Positions 62,719-64,000 of a stretch of DNA of 64,000 nt are shown here, in pieces. Position numbers and translations under genes: made by a program. The stretch's first letter is position 1. Each line of letters starts with the position of its first letter. The notes below the pieces were generated by a model. The model was not told the origin of the DNA. It did no database searches and saw nothing but the letters and a program-made list of their open reading frames with translations. The DNA is from CAWAXW01 sp963786155 (GTDB taxonomy: Bacteria > Actinomycetota > CADDZG01 > WHSQ01). The DNA is taken from assembly GCA_963786155.1 (NCBI GenBank), contig CAWAXW010000006.1, positions 186,001-250,000 on the forward strand, given 5' to 3'.

Positions 62719-64000
62719 GTGCAGCCGCTCCCGACCCCGGAGGAGATGGCCCGCGCGGATGCCGCCGCGATCGAAGGCGGAACATCCGCCGCGCTGTTGA
62801 TGGATCGCGCCGGGCGCGCGGTCGCTCGCGCCGTTGTGGAGCTTGCGGGTGGCCGGTACGGCACAAAGGTGGCGGTCGTGTGTGGGAAGGGCAACAACGG
62901 AGGGGACGGATTCGTAGCCGCGCGCGTACTGCACTCACAAGGCGTGGCCGTCTCATGTATGTCGTCGAGTCCACCGAGAGACTTCTCTGGCCCGAGCGCC
63001 GAGCACTTGGCGCGCATGAGAGAAGAAGGTGTCGCGCTTCGTCCGTTCGCAGCCGAAGACCTCGATCCAGTGGACGTCGTAGTGGACGCCGTGTTCGGCA
63101 CCGGCTTCGAGGGATTACCTCGCGACGACGCGGCCCGCATCATCGAAGCCATCAACTCTTCAGGCGCGCTCGTGGTCGCGGTCGACATCCCATCGGGAGT
63201 CGACGGCTTGACCGGTGCGACAGAGGGTGTCGCTGTAAGAGCCGACGTGACCGTGGCGATGGGCGCGCAGAAACTCGGAACCACGCTCGGGCAAGGCGCG
63301 CTCCATTCGGACCGCGTCGAAGTGGCGGAGATCGGGATAGACGTCAACACGTCAGCAACTCGCATGCTCGAAGCGCGCGATGTCCTGGACATGTTGCCGA
63401 TCCGCGCCCTCGACGCACACAAGCGCAGCAGCGGAGCGGTCGCTGTGATCGCAGGATCCGAAGGGATGTCGGGGGCGGCACTGCTGACCGCGCGCGGGGC
63501 GGAACGAATGGGATCTGGCTACGTGACGGTGGCCTCGACCCGTGCGGTCGACGCCGCGGTCTCGGCCGCATTGCCCGAGGTCTTGACCCGCGTGGTCACA
63601 CAAGAGGAGGCGTTGGGCCCCGAGTCGCTCGATGCTTTCTCGGACGTGTTGGACAAGGCCGATGCCGTCGCCTTGGGACCCGGGCTGGGACAAGGCGTGA
63701 AGCAACGAGCCCTGGTCGCCGAGGCACTGACGAAGATCGACCTCCCGATCGTGCTTGACGCCGACGGCCTGAACTCGCTCGCATCCGACGCCGCATCACT
63801 CGAGCATCGCTCGGGCGCAACGGTCATCACCCCTCATCCCGCCGAGTTGGCTCGCCTCATGAACTCGAGCACGGCGGAGGTCCAGGCGGACCGCGCCGGG
63901 AGCGCTCGCGGGGCGGCCGATCGGTTCGGCTGCGTCGTGCTCCTCAAAGGCTTCCGTTCGGTCATAGCTCACGAGGCGGGGCTGACGGTGATCCCCACGG
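62719..64000 (+). CDS. nnrD: Bifunctional NAD(P)H-hydrate epimerase/ADP-dependent dehydratase, 5' part
   Basis: A GTG at 62719 opens a frame that runs off the right edge without a stop (at least 427 codons). Residues 1-215 are the YjeF_N epimerase (GKGNNGGDGFVAARVL; VDAVFGTGFEGLPR; VDIPSGVDGLTG). From about 225 the ADP-dependent (S)-NAD(P)H-hydrate dehydratase begins (AHKRSSGAVAVIAGSEGMSG; ALGPGLGQG; IVLDADGLNSLA; VITPHPAELARL; VVLLKGFRSVIA). It repairs hydrated NADH and NADPH. The usual N(A/G)GTGD catalytic loop would lie just past the edge. Confidence 0.92.
   Translation, partial: MQPLPTPEEMARADAAAIEGGTSAALLMDRAGRAVARAVVELAGGRYGTKVAVVCGKGNNGGDGFVAARVLHSQGVAVSCMSSSPPRDFSGPSAEHLARMREEGVALRPFAAEDLDPVDVVVDAVFGTGFEGLPRDDAARIIEAINSSGALVVAVDIPSGVDGLTGATEGVAVRADVTVAMGAQKLGTTLGQGALHSDRVEVAEIGIDVNTSATRMLEARDVLDMLPIRALDAHKRSSGAVAVIAGSEGMSGAALLTARGAERMGSGYVTVASTRAVDAAVSAALPEVLTRVVTQEEALGPESLDAFSDVLDKADAVALGPGLGQGVKQRALVAEALTKIDLPIVLDADGLNSLASDAASLEHRSGATVITPHPAELARLMNSSTAEVQADRAGSARGAADRFGCVVLLKGFRSVIAHEAGLTVIPT

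Overview
The window is high-GC bacterial DNA that reads as Actinomycetota, probably an uncultivated lineage. The clearest sign is the long charged insert near residues 150-245 of RpoC, which corresponds to the Actinobacteria-specific beta-prime insertion. A coproporphyrin-type haem cluster, frequent GTG/TTG starts and zinc-type S14 and L36 fit this. I cannot name a genus.

Layout: (1) 1-10517: end of nusG, then rplK, rplA, a probable L10 leader, rplJ, rplL, two tandem promoters, rpoB and rpoC. (2) 10518-20345: an accessory block between rpoC and rpsL, encoding a subtilase with a Trp-every-fifth-residue tail, a membrane GGDEF-EAL protein, a PPK2 kinase, a SipW-type signal peptidase fused to a DUF5305-like ectodomain, an RTX/DNRLRE secreted protein, and three small secreted proteins of one family, two of which have near-duplicate leaders. 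(3) 20435-42925: the str, S10, spc and alpha clusters almost without interruption (rpsL to rplQ), then truA and rplM-rpsI. (4) 42926-54819: secreted Ig-like and NTR/TIMP-like proteins, aconitase, a two-component system, zwf, and the haem operon hemE-hemH-hemG-hemQ. (5) 54866-64000: a PLDc_N membrane protein, a TreT-like glycosyltransferase, glmM, a glmS ribozyme with glmS, an RTX-CAP secreted protein, a small helical protein, and the bifunctional NAD(P)H-hydrate repair enzyme running off the right edge.

The most interesting unit is the export cluster at 16421-20300. A Ser/His-type signal peptidase is translationally coupled to one secreted protein and sits beside two duplicated small secreted proteins. 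All of them, plus a third small paralogue after rpoC, share an N-terminal A-[AS]-N-[TS]-V-x-x-S-[KR]-A motif just after the hydrophobic segment. It looks like a dedicated peptidase-substrate system for a cell-surface or matrix layer, next to a c-di-GMP enzyme. The second notable element is a well-conserved glmS ribozyme.

Quality caveat: many essential genes carry single-base indels (rpoB, rpsC, rpsK, rplM, hemE, hemG, probably fusA and the rplX-rplE junction), and aconitase, TreT, glmM and glmS carry many. Active-site motifs stay intact across the frames, so these look like sequence errors or very recent indels rather than old pseudogenes.
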